From Bradyrhizobium sp. CCBAU 53421 (lineage in GTDB: Bacteria > Pseudomonadota > Alphaproteobacteria > Rhizobiales > Xanthobacteraceae), in the NCBI RefSeq assembly GCF_015291625.1, contig NZ_CP030047.1, positions 4,154,001 to 4,218,000 of the forward strand: a stretch of 64,000 bases of DNA. The letters run 5' to 3'. The notes under the pieces are model-generated. The model saw nothing but the letters and a program-made list of their open reading frames with translations. It made no database searches and was not told the DNA's origin. Made by a program: the position numbers and the translations under genes. This document shows, in pieces, positions 51,412 through 62,109 of the stretch (its first letter is position 1; the number at the start of each line of letters is the position of its first letter).

Positions 51412-51654
51412 ATGATTTCGGTTCGTCAACTCAAAGCCGCGCGCGTACTTTTGGCATGGTCGCAGGAGGACTTGGCTCAGGCCTCGGGAATATCTGAGCC
51501 GACAATTGCTCGTCTTGAATCGGTTGACGGACCTGTAGGGGGGAGACCAGAGACGGCCTCTGCCTTGGTCGGAGCCCTCGAAAAAGCCGGCGTCGAGTTC
51601 ATCCCGGAGAACGGGGGAGGGGCTGGGGTGAGGCTTAGGAAAAAGAAGCGTTAG
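51412..51654 (+). CDS. XRE-family helix-turn-helix regulator
   Basis: An 80-aa protein from MISVRQLKAARVLLAWSQED (ATG 51412). The helix-turn-helix is LAQASGISEPTIARLES; the C-terminus is short and basic (VRLRKKKR). Single-domain XRE proteins of this type serve as element regulators. It is divergent from the minus-strand element genes and lies behind two AT-rich dyads. The upstream frame (51232) has no ribosome site. Confidence 0.82.
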   Translation: MISVRQLKAARVLLAWSQEDLAQASGISEPTIARLESVDGPVGGRPETASALVGALEKAGVEFIPENGGGAGVRLRKKKR

Positions 51655-51822
51655 AAAACGGAGCCGCTCATGGCGCCCAGCGCTCTGCATGCACAAGAGT
51701 TGAACCGACGTTCTAGGTCGTGCCCGCAACCTACTGCGGGACAGGGATTGCCTGCTTGCGTCGCGGAGGGGCGAATGCTCCTTGCGCCATATGATGTCAT
51801 CTGAGTGAATCTGTAATCGTCT

Positions 51823-52494
51823 CTAACCGCGGGTCGGACCGAGACTGGTCTGATTATTCGACCTTGGAATTCGCATTCCTCGTTGCTTCTTGTCGCGCAG
51901 GGTGACGTACATCATCGCGGCCATTAAGGCGTCGTTGAACGCGTCATGTTGAGGAAGCGAAGGGATTTCGAGGTCCGCGAGAATTGCGGAGAACGAGAGA
52001 TCGATGGAGATGTTAGGGTGCGCATCACCGTACTTCCGCTCGTAGTAGAGGCTGGAGATCTCGATACGGGGGTTTGGCAGTTCGATTCCAATGAACGGAA
52101 GAATATATTTGTCCAGCATCGCGATGTCGAAATCGACGTAGTATCCGACCAACGGCCGCCCGCCTACGAAATGCAGAAAGTCGGGCAGCAACTTCCGGAT
52201 CGGGGATCCATGCTCAACGTCGACCTGACGCAGGCGGTGTATCTTGATCGCATCCGCCCGTATGCTTGCGTCGGGACGTACGACCCTCTCGAACCGTTCA
52301 CTTGTCAGAATGCGGTTGCCCCTGATCTTGATAGCGCCGATGCTTATGATGTCGTCCGTACGTACGTTTAGTCCCGTGGTCTCGCAATCGATCGCGACAA
52401 CTTCGTCCGCAGGACCGCGCTCGAACATGAATCGATATGACTGGTCGCCGATTGACGCTTGGTGAAACAGGCGTTTTATCGCGCGCGCAATCAC
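51823..52494 (-). CDS. DEDDh 3'-5' exonuclease (DNA polymerase III epsilon-like)
   Basis: A 223-aa protein with a GTG start at 52494, one base after the upstream gene's stop (TGACGTG), which is preferred over in-frame ATGs inside that gene. Exonuclease motifs: AIDCETTGL (Exo I), HRLRQVDVEHG, VGYYVDFDIAMLD (Exo II) and QHDAFNDALMAAM (Exo III, His-x4-Asp). It degrades single-stranded DNA 3' to 5'. The gene is tightly linked to the DUF294 gene, a pairing seen widely with acetate permease genes, though the functional link is obscure. Confidence 0.85.
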   Translation of the reverse strand: MIARAIKRLFHQASIGDQSYRFMFERGPADEVVAIDCETTGLNVRTDDIISIGAIKIRGNRILTSERFERVVRPDASIRADAIKIHRLRQVDVEHGSPIRKLLPDFLHFVGGRPLVGYYVDFDIAMLDKYILPFIGIELPNPRIEISSLYYERKYGDAHPNISIDLSFSAILADLEIPSLPQHDAFNDALMAAMMYVTLRDKKQRGMRIPRSNNQTSLGPTRG

Positions 52495-52495
52495 G

Positions 52496-54304
52496 TCAGA
52501 AGACACCGAGATTGAAGTGATGGCGAATGAATTCGCGGAACTTCTTGACGACATAGAATGAGTCACGCAGGAGATCACGTTCCATACTCGACAAGGATGC
52601 CGGTCGCACCAGCGTGCCTGTGGCGCCGGCTGACTCCGCTAGTTGTCCGTCGAGACGCAGCATCAGCATGAAGTTGAAAGCTTGATGGAGCTCGCGGGCG
52701 AATTCGGCATGCAAGATGCCCATTTCGCGTAGACGGTTGATGCGCCTATCCGTCGCGGTCTCCATCAACCCATGCTCGAGAGCGAGGCTGCGAACGCCAT
52801 GCACAATCGGAAATAGACCGCCTTTCTTCAGGTCGATCGCGTCGCCATTGCCCGCAGATGTGATCAAGTTCTTGAACAGGCCAATCGGTGTCGCGAAGAG
52901 GTCTATAGCCCGTGCGAACTGCGCGAGGAACGCCTGCTCCCCACGTGCCGTCTCGATCAACGTAGTCTTCGCTTTGGCCAGAAGTGTCGCTTTGCCGGCA
53001 ACGCACCGCGCGTCAAAAAGTATCGCGACGTTCAGATGAGCGGTATCGTCAGGCAACGTGAGCCAGTTGCGTATGTCGGCGATATAATCGGGCAGCGGTT
53101 TGGACCACGCTGGATTGCTCACCATCACGTGTCCGGGGCACGGCGGAAAGCCAAAGGCTGACAGTGCATCGGAGAACGCGGTACGGAATGCATCAAGCGT
53201 GGTCTTGTCGACTGCACCTGACAGGATGAGAGCGTTGTCTTGATCTGTGCGGGCAGTCTGCTCAGCTCGGCCCTCGCTTCCCATGACCATCAGGCACCCG
53301 CCAGCGCGAATGTCGGCCGGCGCCACGAGGTCGAACAATCTGGAAAACAGACGCTGGTTCAAATCGGAAACAATTTCGCCAATCAACTCGACGCCGATCC
53401 CTTGGCGGCGCAGGGTCCGCACCTGGGCCGCTATCTGGCGAGCGGCAGCCGCCAGGTCGTCTTGATTCGCCGCGCGCTCAATACGTCCTGCAATGACCTG
53501 AGCGCTACCGGCGAGGAAGCCCAGTACATCGATGTCCTCCAGGATGCCGACGAAACGTTCGTCGTCGCGAATGACCACGCGGCGCTTGTTGAGCTTGGTC
53601 ATGAGCACTAGCGCTGACGACACGAAATCGTCGGGTCGCAGTGTAACCAGGTCGAAGTGCGCAAGATCGCGAACAGATGTTTGAATAGATTGGCGCCGTA
53701 ACACAACGGCTTTTGACAGGTTCATGCCCGTGATGATGCCGGTCCGTTGGCCGTCGCGAACAAACAATGCGTTGCTGTTAATCTCTTGCATTTTGCGGCC
53801 AGCCGTTTCCACGGTGTCGTCGCCTTCAACGAAGGCAGCAGGGTGCAAAAAAAGCTCGGAAATGCGAGCGCGCATCATAGATCCGTGCCTCTGTTCATCC
53901 TGATCCCTGACGAAATCATCCAGTTTGCGCGCGATATCGTGGTAGAAGAACGAGGCAAACCTCGGATTATTCTGGATCAGGTCGAGCACCGCAGCTCGCG
54001 GAGCGGAGTAGCATAACGTTTCGTCACGCGCGAGAAAGGCATGACCGCTCTTGCCGTGCACCAGGGCGCGGCTATCGAAGCTGTCCTTGGGGCCGAGCAA
54101 AGCCAGCAGATCGGTCCCGTCGCGCTCCTCTATGGTGCCTTTGATGACGACGAAGAGGGCCTGCGAAGGGCTGCCTTGATCGATGACCGGTTCACCGGGT
54201 CGAAAGTAGACGATATCCAACGCCGCACGAAGCGTCTCCACTTCGTGCGGCGTCAGACGATCAAACGGTGGATTTGCGGCATCAAAAGCCTTGGGCATTC
54301 GCAA
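52496..54304 (-). CDS. cNMP-binding / CBS / DUF294 nucleotidyltransferase-like protein
   Basis: A 602-aa regulator. Domains in order: a cyclic-nucleotide-binding domain (about 15-135; VYFRPGEPVIDQGSPSQALF), a CBS pair (about 155-270), and the DUF294 nucleotidyltransferase-like domain with GSEGRAEQTARTDQDNALIL around residue 350, then the DUF294_C helical tail. The GS-x10-DQD pattern recalls the GlnD-type nucleotidyltransferase core. It is sandwiched between the exonuclease and the acetate permease, so it likely senses energy or cAMP and controls acetate transport. No membrane segments. Confidence 0.88.
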   Translation of the reverse strand: MRMPKAFDAANPPFDRLTPHEVETLRAALDIVYFRPGEPVIDQGSPSQALFVVIKGTIEERDGTDLLALLGPKDSFDSRALVHGKSGHAFLARDETLCYSAPRAAVLDLIQNNPRFASFFYHDIARKLDDFVRDQDEQRHGSMMRARISELFLHPAAFVEGDDTVETAGRKMQEINSNALFVRDGQRTGIITGMNLSKAVVLRRQSIQTSVRDLAHFDLVTLRPDDFVSSALVLMTKLNKRRVVIRDDERFVGILEDIDVLGFLAGSAQVIAGRIERAANQDDLAAAARQIAAQVRTLRRQGIGVELIGEIVSDLNQRLFSRLFDLVAPADIRAGGCLMVMGSEGRAEQTARTDQDNALILSGAVDKTTLDAFRTAFSDALSAFGFPPCPGHVMVSNPAWSKPLPDYIADIRNWLTLPDDTAHLNVAILFDARCVAGKATLLAKAKTTLIETARGEQAFLAQFARAIDLFATPIGLFKNLITSAGNGDAIDLKKGGLFPIVHGVRSLALEHGLMETATDRRINRLREMGILHAEFARELHQAFNFMLMLRLDGQLAESAGATGTLVRPASLSSMERDLLRDSFYVVKKFREFIRHHFNLGVF

Positions 54305-54333
54305 TTGTGCCTATTTTCCATAGAGCGAGAGGT

Positions 54334-56025
54334 TCAATGACTGGTAGCGCTTGCTGCTCCGATGCCAGTCTGGCTCCGGACGAATTGCGCGTCGAAGCCG
54401 TCGCGGTCAGTGCCGGCACGCGCGCTACGGTCCAGAACTGAGATCAGCCAGATGGAAACGAATGCAATTGCCATCGAGAACAGAGCAGGGTTGTCCAGCT
54501 TAATGGGGGCCGATCCCTTCGCAAAGCCGAGGGTCACCTCCCACACTGCCGGCGACAGGATGACGCCGACGACGGCGCTGATCAGGCCGAGCAGGCCTCC
54601 AATCAAGGCACCCCTCGTGGTGAGGTTCTTCCAGAAGATCGACATCACCAGTACCGGGAAGTTGCAGGACGCCGCGATGGCAAAGGCAAGGCCAACCATG
54701 AAGGCGACGTTTTGGTTCTCGAAGATGATGCCAAGCACGATTGCGAGCATGCCCAGGAACAACGTCGCTATCTTTGAGACACGAACTTCGTCCTGTTCAT
54801 TGGCATGGCCCCCCTTGATTACCATGGCGTAGATATCATGGCTGATGGAGGAAGCTCCTGCGAGCGCCAGGCCGGAGACCACCGCGAGGATGGTGGCGAA
54901 AGCGACGGCCGAAATGAAGCCGAGGAACAGATTGCCACCTACTGCGTCCGCCAGATGGATCGCGGCCATGTTCGACCCGCCTTTGATCGCGGCGATCCCG
55001 CTTTTGGTTTTCTCGAGAATCCCTGCGTCGAGGAACGCCAGATCGGTCGAGACGAGCGTGATGGCGCCGAATCCGATGATGAAGGTCAAGATGTAGAAAT
55101 AGCCAATGAAGCCTGTCGCATAGAATACCGACTTGCGTGCGGCCTGCGCGTCTTTCACCGTGAAGAAACGCATCAGGATATGGGGCAAACCGGCGGTGCC
55201 GAACATAAGGGCCAAGCCGAGTGAAATGGCCGATAGCGGATTTGAAATCAGGCTGCCGGGTTCCATGATGGCCAGTTTCTTGGGATGGACTTCGGTTGCC
55301 TTGGCGAACAGTGCTTCCGGGCTGAACCCGAATTTGTAAAGCACGGCTCCTGCCATGAACGTCGCGCCGAACAGCAACAGCACAGCCTTGATGATCTGTA
55401 CCCAGGTTGTGGCTTTCATGCCGCCAAAGGTGACGTAGATCATCATGAGGCCGCCGACCAGGACGACGGCGATCCAATAGTCCAGTCCGAAAAGCAGCTG
55501 GATCAGCTTGCCGGCGCCGACCATCTGTGCGATCAGGTAGAAGGCAACGGTCACCAGCGAACCGCATGCCGCCAGGACGCGTATCCGCGTCTGGCCGAGC
55601 CGAAATGATGCGACGTCGGCGAATGTGAACTTGCCGAGATTGCGGAGTTGCTCGGCAATCAGGAATGTGACAACAGGCCAGCCGACAAGCCAGCCGACCG
55701 AGTAGATCAGGCCGTCGTACCCTGAGGTATAGACAAGGCCTGAGATACCGAGGAAGGACGCTGCCGACATATAGTCGCCGGCGATCGCGAGACCATTCTG
55801 GCCGGCCGAGATGCCGCCGCCCGCCGAGTAGAAGTCCGCGGCCGAAACCGTCCGTTTCGATGCCCAATAGGTTATTACAAGGGTCAGGGACACGAACCCG
55901 ATGAACATGCCAATGGCGGCCCAATTGACCGCTTGCCTGGCGCCGCCATCAATCGTTCCAGCCGCAAATGCAACCGAAGGCAAGCAAACGAGCAACGTTA
56001 CGAACAGGTGGCAAATCTTTTTCAT
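54334..56025 (-). CDS. actP: Cation/acetate symporter ActP (SSS family)
   Basis: A 563-aa transporter with a cleavable N-terminal signal ([20 protein letters not shown]), as in E. coli ActP, and about 13 helices. Signatures: [37 protein letters not shown] and [15 protein letters not shown]. It imports acetate (and glyoxylate or tellurite) with Na+ or H+. It is downstream of and overlaps the DUF485 gene (56022-56025). Acetate then enters metabolism through the divergent acs. Confidence 0.92.
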   Translation of the reverse strand: MKKICHLFVTLLVCLPSVAFAAGTIDGGARQAVNWAAIGMFIGFVSLTLVITYWASKRTVSAADFYSAGGGISAGQNGLAIAGDYMSAASFLGISGLVYTSGYDGLIYSVGWLVGWPVVTFLIAEQLRNLGKFTFADVASFRLGQTRIRVLAACGSLVTVAFYLIAQMVGAGKLIQLLFGLDYWIAVVLVGGLMMIYVTFGGMKATTWVQIIKAVLLLFGATFMAGAVLYKFGFSPEALFAKATEVHPKKLAIMEPGSLISNPLSAISLGLALMFGTAGLPHILMRFFTVKDAQAARKSVFYATGFIGYFYILTFIIGFGAITLVSTDLAFLDAGILEKTKSGIAAIKGGSNMAAIHLADAVGGNLFLGFISAVAFATILAVVSGLALAGASSISHDIYAMVIKGGHANEQDEVRVSKIATLFLGMLAIVLGIIFENQNVAFMVGLAFAIAASCNFPVLVMSIFWKNLTTRGALIGGLLGLISAVVGVILSPAVWEVTLGFAKGSAPIKLDNPALFSMAIAFVSIWLISVLDRSARAGTDRDGFDAQFVRSQTGIGAASATSH

Positions 56026-56396
56026 TGGCGGCGGGCTCCAACAATCTTGCGGATCAGAGGGTCATATTTTGAATTCGCTTTGCTGACGTAGATGCCTGTC
56101 AGCAGAAATGCCGAAACAATGACCAGTAGCCCGATGGGAATGCCAATGGTCGTGACGCCTGCTCCTATAGGGGTGCCCAGGAAGTGCGGAGCGTAGGCGA
56201 CGAGCAGGATGAAGCCGAAATATACGATCAGCATGATCGCCGACAGCGTCCAGCCAAGGGACGAACGGCGGCGAACTAGTTCCTGATAATCTGGGTCTTG
56301 CTCAATCTTTTGGTGGGCGTTCAATTGTCGGGTCCCTTCGAGTGAGTGGAAGAGCGTCTGGCCGCGCGGAGCGGCGTTCATTTCCAGCGTATTCAA
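56022..56396 (-). CDS. DUF485 membrane protein (YjcH-like)
   Basis: A 124-aa protein, partner of ActP. The start is a TTG at 56396 or ATG at 56381 ([13 protein letters not shown]). Two helices: [20 protein letters not shown] and [20 protein letters not shown], with [20 protein letters not shown] before the first, a DUF485 signature. In E. coli the homolog YjcH lies between acs and actP. It probably assists assembly or activity of the permease. Confidence 0.85.
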   Translation of the reverse strand: MNTLEMNAAPRGQTLFHSLEGTRQLNAHQKIEQDPDYQELVRRRSSLGWTLSAIMLIVYFGFILLVAYAPHFLGTPIGAGVTTIGIPIGLLVIVSAFLLTGIYVSKANSKYDPLIRKIVGARRQ

Positions 56397-56483
56397 CGTC
56401 GGGCTCTTGCGGGCGTGAGGCGCGCGGACTCACAGCAGTCGCTGTTGAGCGATGTGAATATGTAGGATCGAAAAGGAGGGGTC

Positions 56484-56497
56484 TTGATGCAGATCAA
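56484..56497 (-). promoter_or_regulatory. FixK/FNR-type box for the DUF485-actP operon
   Basis: TTGATGCAGATCAA, a perfect TTGA-N6-TCAA dyad, 88 nt before the DUF485 start. Consensus for rhizobial FixK and FNR sites is TTG(A/C)-N6-(T/G)CAA. Confidence 0.65.
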
Positions 56498-56584
56498 ATG
56501 TCGCGTGTGCGCATTGATCGGCTGGTCTTGAGCGAAGATATCTCTGTTGCGGTGTCTGCAAAGCAAGCTGCAGAGGCGTGCTTT

Positions 56585-56598
56585 TTGATGGAGATCAA
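56585..56598 (+). promoter_or_regulatory. FixK/FNR-type box for acs
   Basis: TTGATGGAGATCAA, a perfect dyad, 164 nt before the acs start. Together with the box at 56484 it brackets the divergent promoter region of the acetate module. Confidence 0.65.
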
Positions 56599-56761
56599 CC
56601 CGGCATCGATCACATGATCATATATGGCGCATGAGTGGGGGAGTTGGACAAAGCAGCCAGTCGGCCGCGTGCGTACCGCATGGCCTCCGAGAAGAGAGAG
56701 CCAACTTCCTTGGTGTTGTGGGTAGTGGCGTCACACAGAAGATAATCTCGGAGGAAATCCT

Positions 56762-58735
<1,974 letters not shown>

Positions 58736-58800
58736 GCGTAGGAAAGCGACCGTATCGTACCAACGGCATACCGAATGCTCGAACCTGTGGAGACAACGCT

Positions 58801-59379
58801 GTGAGATTAGTTCTGTTGGGGGCCCCTGGATCCGGGAAAGGGACTCAGGCGGCCCGTCTTGCCAAGCGCCTGGACATTCCTCAACTGTCGACCGGCGATA
58901 TGCTGCGAGCGGCCGTATCCGAAGGAACGCCAATCGGGACAAAGGTAAAGGCGACAATGGAGCGCGGTGAACTTGTTCCCGATGATCTTGTCGTGGCCAT
59001 CGTTGCCGAGCGCATATCGCGACCTGATGCGAAGTCCGGGTTTATCTTGGACGGCTTTCCCCGGACCATTGCTCAGGCGGCGGCGCTCGACGATATTTTG
59101 CGCGCGGCCGATCTTCGAATTGACCGCGTGCTGGAATTGGACGTCGACGAAGCCGCTCTGCTGAGCCGCATCCTCAACCGCGCGAACGAAGCAAGATCCA
59201 ATGGCCACGCACGCGCGGATGATAACGAAGCTGCGCTGAGAGTGCGCCTGGCCGAGTATCGCGGCCAAACCAGACCGCTGGCCGACTATTACCGTGAGCA
59301 AGGACTTCTGAAGAGCATCAATGGTCGGCAATCGATTGACAAGGTAGCAAGCTCGCTGTTGGAGGCGCTCGATGCTTGA
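58801..59379 (+). CDS. adk: Adenylate kinase
   Basis: A 192-aa protein with a GTG start. P-loop GAPGSGKGTQAA; LSTGDMLR; FILDGFPRTIAQA; ARADDNEAALRVRL with a short lid lacking zinc cysteines (the short form). It interconverts AMP + ATP with 2 ADP. The usual chromosomal adk sits in the ribosomal-protein operon, so this is probably a second copy dedicated to recycling AMP from acetate activation. No obvious promoter is seen between acs and adk. Confidence 0.92.
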   Translation: MRLVLLGAPGSGKGTQAARLAKRLDIPQLSTGDMLRAAVSEGTPIGTKVKATMERGELVPDDLVVAIVAERISRPDAKSGFILDGFPRTIAQAAALDDILRAADLRIDRVLELDVDEAALLSRILNRANEARSNGHARADDNEAALRVRLAEYRGQTRPLADYYREQGLLKSINGRQSIDKVASSLLEALDA

Positions 59380-59405
59380 GAGAGCGAGAGTTAGTGGGTA
59401 GCCAA

Positions 59406-59435
59406 GGTCCGGGCTCAAACCCGACGCCTCCACCA
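59406..59435 (+). other. tRNA/tmRNA 3'-end-like fragment
   Basis: The sequence ends in CGCCTCCACCA, preceded by a T-arm-like CGGG-CTCAAA-CCCG. No 5' half is visible. It resembles the 3' end of tmRNA or a class II tRNA, a common attachment site for integrating elements. It could equally be chance. Confidence 0.3.
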
Positions 59436-59550
59436 TATCGAAGCTACCTTGCCGCTTCCGGCTCAGCATGGGGATAGGGGCGGCAAGTCTATGTCTGTTT
59501 TAGTCTGGCCCGAGCGGCACCGCGCCGTTAAACTGGGAGGACGCGATGCA

Positions 59551-59564
59551 TTGACTGGCGTCAA
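59551..59564 (+). promoter_or_regulatory. FixK/FNR-type box for the cytochrome c gene
   Basis: TTGACTGGCGTCAA, a perfect TTGA-N6-TCAA dyad, 55 nt before the chosen start codon at 59620. Confidence 0.65.
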
Positions 59565-59619
59565 ACCAAAGGCAACCTAATACTGCTAGATGCGCTTATC
59601 CGAAAAGCTGGGGCATGAT

Positions 59620-60069
59620 ATGATTATCTGTGGCCTGAAGTCTTTCATGATTGCCGGTCTGACCGCTGGTTTCGCCGCGGCCGCTCACGCTGAAGACGCC
59701 GATGTTGGCAAGGCGGAATTTCAAGCGTCGTGCGCAAGCTGTCATGGCGTAGATGGAAAGGGCAAAGGACCTGTTGCTGGGCAACTGAAGGTACCGCCTG
59801 CCGATTTGACGGCCTTGGCCAAGAACAACAACGGGGTCTTTCCTATTACCGCCGTCTACGAAGCCATAGATGGGCGGAGAACAATTTCCGCGCACGGCAC
59901 GCATGAAATGCCGATTTGGGGGGAACGATTCAACCCCGTCAAGGGCTTGCCTCACATTGTCGATCCGGCCTACGACGCGCTCGATCCTTCCCGGGATTTG
60001 CGGGAGGTCGTCGTGCGAACACGAATCCTTGCCATTATCGATTATCTGAATCGCATTCAGCAGAAGTAG
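59620..60069 (+). CDS. Exported monohaem cytochrome c
   Basis: A 149-aa protein from ATG 59620 (the frame is open from 59590). Signal peptide: SFMIAGLTAGFAAAAHAED. Haem site CASCH (Cys38, Cys41, His42) in FQASCASCHGVDGKGKGPVA; the axial Met is probably in HEMPIWGERF. A class I cytochrome acting in periplasmic electron transfer. Its FixK-type box implies expression at low oxygen, perhaps for a high-affinity oxidase or denitrification chain. Confidence 0.88.
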   Translation: MIICGLKSFMIAGLTAGFAAAAHAEDADVGKAEFQASCASCHGVDGKGKGPVAGQLKVPPADLTALAKNNNGVFPITAVYEAIDGRRTISAHGTHEMPIWGERFNPVKGLPHIVDPAYDALDPSRDLREVVVRTRILAIIDYLNRIQQK

Positions 60070-60162
60070 CGCGCCGCGAAAGCGCACGGCCCCCCCCGGC
60101 AACGCAATCTGCCGCAATAGATGGGCGGCAACCGCACGCACGCATCCAGGCTCGTCCTATCA

Positions 60163-60176
60163 TTGATCCCCATCAA
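60163..60176 (+). promoter_or_regulatory. FixK/FNR-type box for the next operon
   Basis: TTGATCCCCATCAA, a perfect TTGA-N6-TCAA dyad, 66 nt before the start at 60229. Confidence 0.6.
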
Positions 60177-60228
60177 GGCCGCTGCGAGTAAAGTCGCTAA
60201 TGGTCATATGGAAAACGGAGGATCAACG

Positions 60229-60729
60229 ATGACCGGCATAGTGCTTGACGCACAGCAAATTCAGAACGCTCCAGCTCCCGTTCGCCTCTGGCTTGAGCAG
60301 CAGATTTCGGCCGCTCTCGGACCGAAGCCGGCAGCCGGAGCGTCGTCGCCTCGCCTGGCTGCCTGCACGGAAGCTCAGGCAGCGAACCTTCTCAATCGAA
60401 TCAGACAGGCGCCATCTGCGGTCGAAGTGTTCTTCGGGCTCGCCCATCCCGAGATATCGTTCGGCGAGCCGCCTGTCGTGACGTTCCGTCTCCTCGATCT
60501 TCAGCGTCGCGCCAGCCTGGAGAACGTCACCAAGCTGCTGGAATGTTTCGATCTCATCAACCGGGCGTTTGCGGAAATATGTGGCGATCCGGCAGCCAGG
60601 TTGTGTGATTTTGACGCCGCAGGGCATTGCGCGATTCTGCCAGCCACCCAGGGCAGCATCACCGCGCTGTGGAAGGCAATCATTGCGGCTGAGCGGCCTG
60701 GCGTGCTGCCGATCGCCGCAGCCGAATAG
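60229..60729 (+). CDS. Hypothetical cytosolic protein
   Basis: A 166-aa protein from ATG 60229, after ACGGAGGATCAACG, a strong ribosome site; ATG 60208 is open. Features: VRLWLEQQISAALGPKPAAG, NLLNRIRQAPSAVEVFFGLA and LDLQRRASLENVTKLLECFD, helical with no membrane segment. Unrecognised family. It is the first gene of an operon with the protease-fold protein (15 nt gap), behind a FixK-type box. Confidence 0.65.
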   Translation: MTGIVLDAQQIQNAPAPVRLWLEQQISAALGPKPAAGASSPRLAACTEAQAANLLNRIRQAPSAVEVFFGLAHPEISFGEPPVVTFRLLDLQRRASLENVTKLLECFDLINRAFAEICGDPAARLCDFDAAGHCAILPATQGSITALWKAIIAAERPGVLPIAAAE

Positions 60730-60744
60730 GCGGGCGGGGGCGAG

Positions 60745-61515
60745 ATGACTCCGAAAGGACCATGCCGCAAGTTGGCGCGAAAGTGGTCCGAACGCCTGTC
60801 GTTATCCGTGATCGTCGTCACGTGCATGCTCCTGCTCTGGCCTGGGCTGGCGCAAGCAGGGGAAATCCGGGATGTGCAAACTCTTGCTCCACTGGTCGGG
60901 AAGGTCATCCAAAGTGTTGTCGGCATAAAGGCCAGCACGGAGGCTGCGGCAGCCTCCCGGTCAATGGGCGCTGGTGCCGAGCTTCCCAATGGTCCGCTTC
61001 CCACGACGAAGGACGTGTATGGTGCGGGCGTCATCATCAAGGCGGAGTCCGGATTGATCGTGACGAGCAATCATGTAGTCAACGGCGCCAAGACACTATC
61101 GGTCCGATTGCCGGACGGGCGCCAGCTCGACGCCAGATTTGTAGTGGCCGACGAGCGATATGACCTGGCGATGCTGAGGATTTCGGCCTCCGGCCTGACC
61201 GCAGCCCGCATCGGTCGATCGATCGACGCAGAGCCCGGGGATTTCGTCCTTGCGGTCGGTGGCTCCGCGGGATCCACTCCGAGCGTTAGCTTCGGCATCG
61301 TCAGCGCTCTGCATCGTTCGCGGCCTGGCATTCCCTGCCAGGATCTCATTCAGACCGACGCGTTGCTGGATCGTGGCAGTGCAGGCGGGCCGCTGTTCAA
61401 TCTGCGGGGCGAAGTGATCGGCATTGTCGCCGCCAGCGTAGGCGAGACCGAATCCGAGCGCGCCTTTGCGGTTCCCTCGGATGCCATCGATCGCCTGTTC
61501 GTCAGGATGAACTAG
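60745..61515 (+). CDS. S1C (HtrA-like) protein lacking the catalytic serine and PDZ domain
   Basis: A 256-aa exported trypsin-fold protein, signal LSVIVVTCMLLLWPGLAQA. His110 (VTSNHVVNG) and Asp140 (RYDLAML) of the triad are present. Where HtrA has PGNSGGPL, this has RGSAGGPL: the catalytic position (Ala213) is Ala, with a Ser one residue earlier (Ser212). It also lacks PDZ domains. It is thus a likely pseudoprotease, chaperone or binding protein, or it uses the displaced Ser. Codon usage is that of its neighbours. It follows the hypothetical gene by 15 nt. Confidence 0.8.
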   Translation: MTPKGPCRKLARKWSERLSLSVIVVTCMLLLWPGLAQAGEIRDVQTLAPLVGKVIQSVVGIKASTEAAAASRSMGAGAELPNGPLPTTKDVYGAGVIIKAESGLIVTSNHVVNGAKTLSVRLPDGRQLDARFVVADERYDLAMLRISASGLTAARIGRSIDAEPGDFVLAVGGSAGSTPSVSFGIVSALHRSRPGIPCQDLIQTDALLDRGSAGGPLFNLRGEVIGIVAASVGETESERAFAVPSDAIDRLFVRMN

Positions 61516-61610
61516 GTGTTCGCTGCGATCCTGGATCGATTTGAGGCCGTTTGATCCGATCTGGAGTTTCCCGGCCCTGGAGAGGAGCCGTTGAAGCGGA
61601 GGATGTCGAG

Positions 61611-62075
61611 ATGGCGGGAATTCCAAACAACGCGCTGGTGTTTGTCGGGGACGGGCGCAAGGCATTGTTGCTCCGCAACGAAGGCGATGATCGGGTTCCC
61701 AACTTGAAGGCGGAGGCTGTCTTCGACGATCAGAATCCGGCGACGCATCTGCAAGGCACGGACCGCCCCGGACACTTCGTAAAGGGGATCGTCTCCGGTC
61801 AGCGGGGAGCCGTCGAACCGACGAACTGGTACGAACTCGAGGAGTATCGATTCACAAGGCGGATTGCGCGGGCAGCAGAGACCATGGTCCGGAGTCGAAG
61901 AGCGACGGCGCTTGTCATCGTCGCTCCACCGCGCACTCTGGCACAGCTTCGAGCGACACTCGCTCCCGATGTCAGACGCCACATCATTGCGGAGATTGCC
62001 AAGGATCTGACCAGGCTTCGCGTCGGGGAAATTGAAAGGCACATTGTGGAAGCACTTGCGTCGCACACACGATAG
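61611..62075 (+). CDS. Host-attachment-family protein
   Basis: A 154-aa protein from MAGIPNNALVFVGDGRKALL (ATG 61611, after CGGAGGATGTCGAG). Pattern ALVIVAPPRTLAQLRATLA and RRHIIAEIAKDLTRLRVGEI matches the Host_attach (AtsE) domain, recalled from Agrobacterium and related genomes, where it is often part of stress or oxygen-responsive clusters; the baeRF-like fold suggests a nucleic-acid or ribosome link. It follows the protease-like gene by 95 nt and is likely co-transcribed. Confidence 0.8.
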   Translation: MAGIPNNALVFVGDGRKALLLRNEGDDRVPNLKAEAVFDDQNPATHLQGTDRPGHFVKGIVSGQRGAVEPTNWYELEEYRFTRRIARAAETMVRSRRATALVIVAPPRTLAQLRATLAPDVRRHIIAEIAKDLTRLRVGEIERHIVEALASHTR

Positions 62076-62098
62076 GTACTGTGCGGCCGACAGTACCT
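62074..62098. terminator. Hairpin between convergent genes
   Basis: AGGTACTGT-GCGGCCG-ACAGTACCT, perfect 9-bp arms starting at the stop codon of the host-attachment gene and 12 nt from the end of the LysE gene. It has no T-tract; probably a bidirectional 3'-end structure. Confidence 0.55.
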
Positions 62099-62109
62099 CA
62101 AGAGCGAGT

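Noticed and set aside
52244..55608. Several plus-strand frames opposite the exonuclease, DUF294 and ActP genes
   Set aside because: They mirror the minus-strand genes and have no starts or domains.
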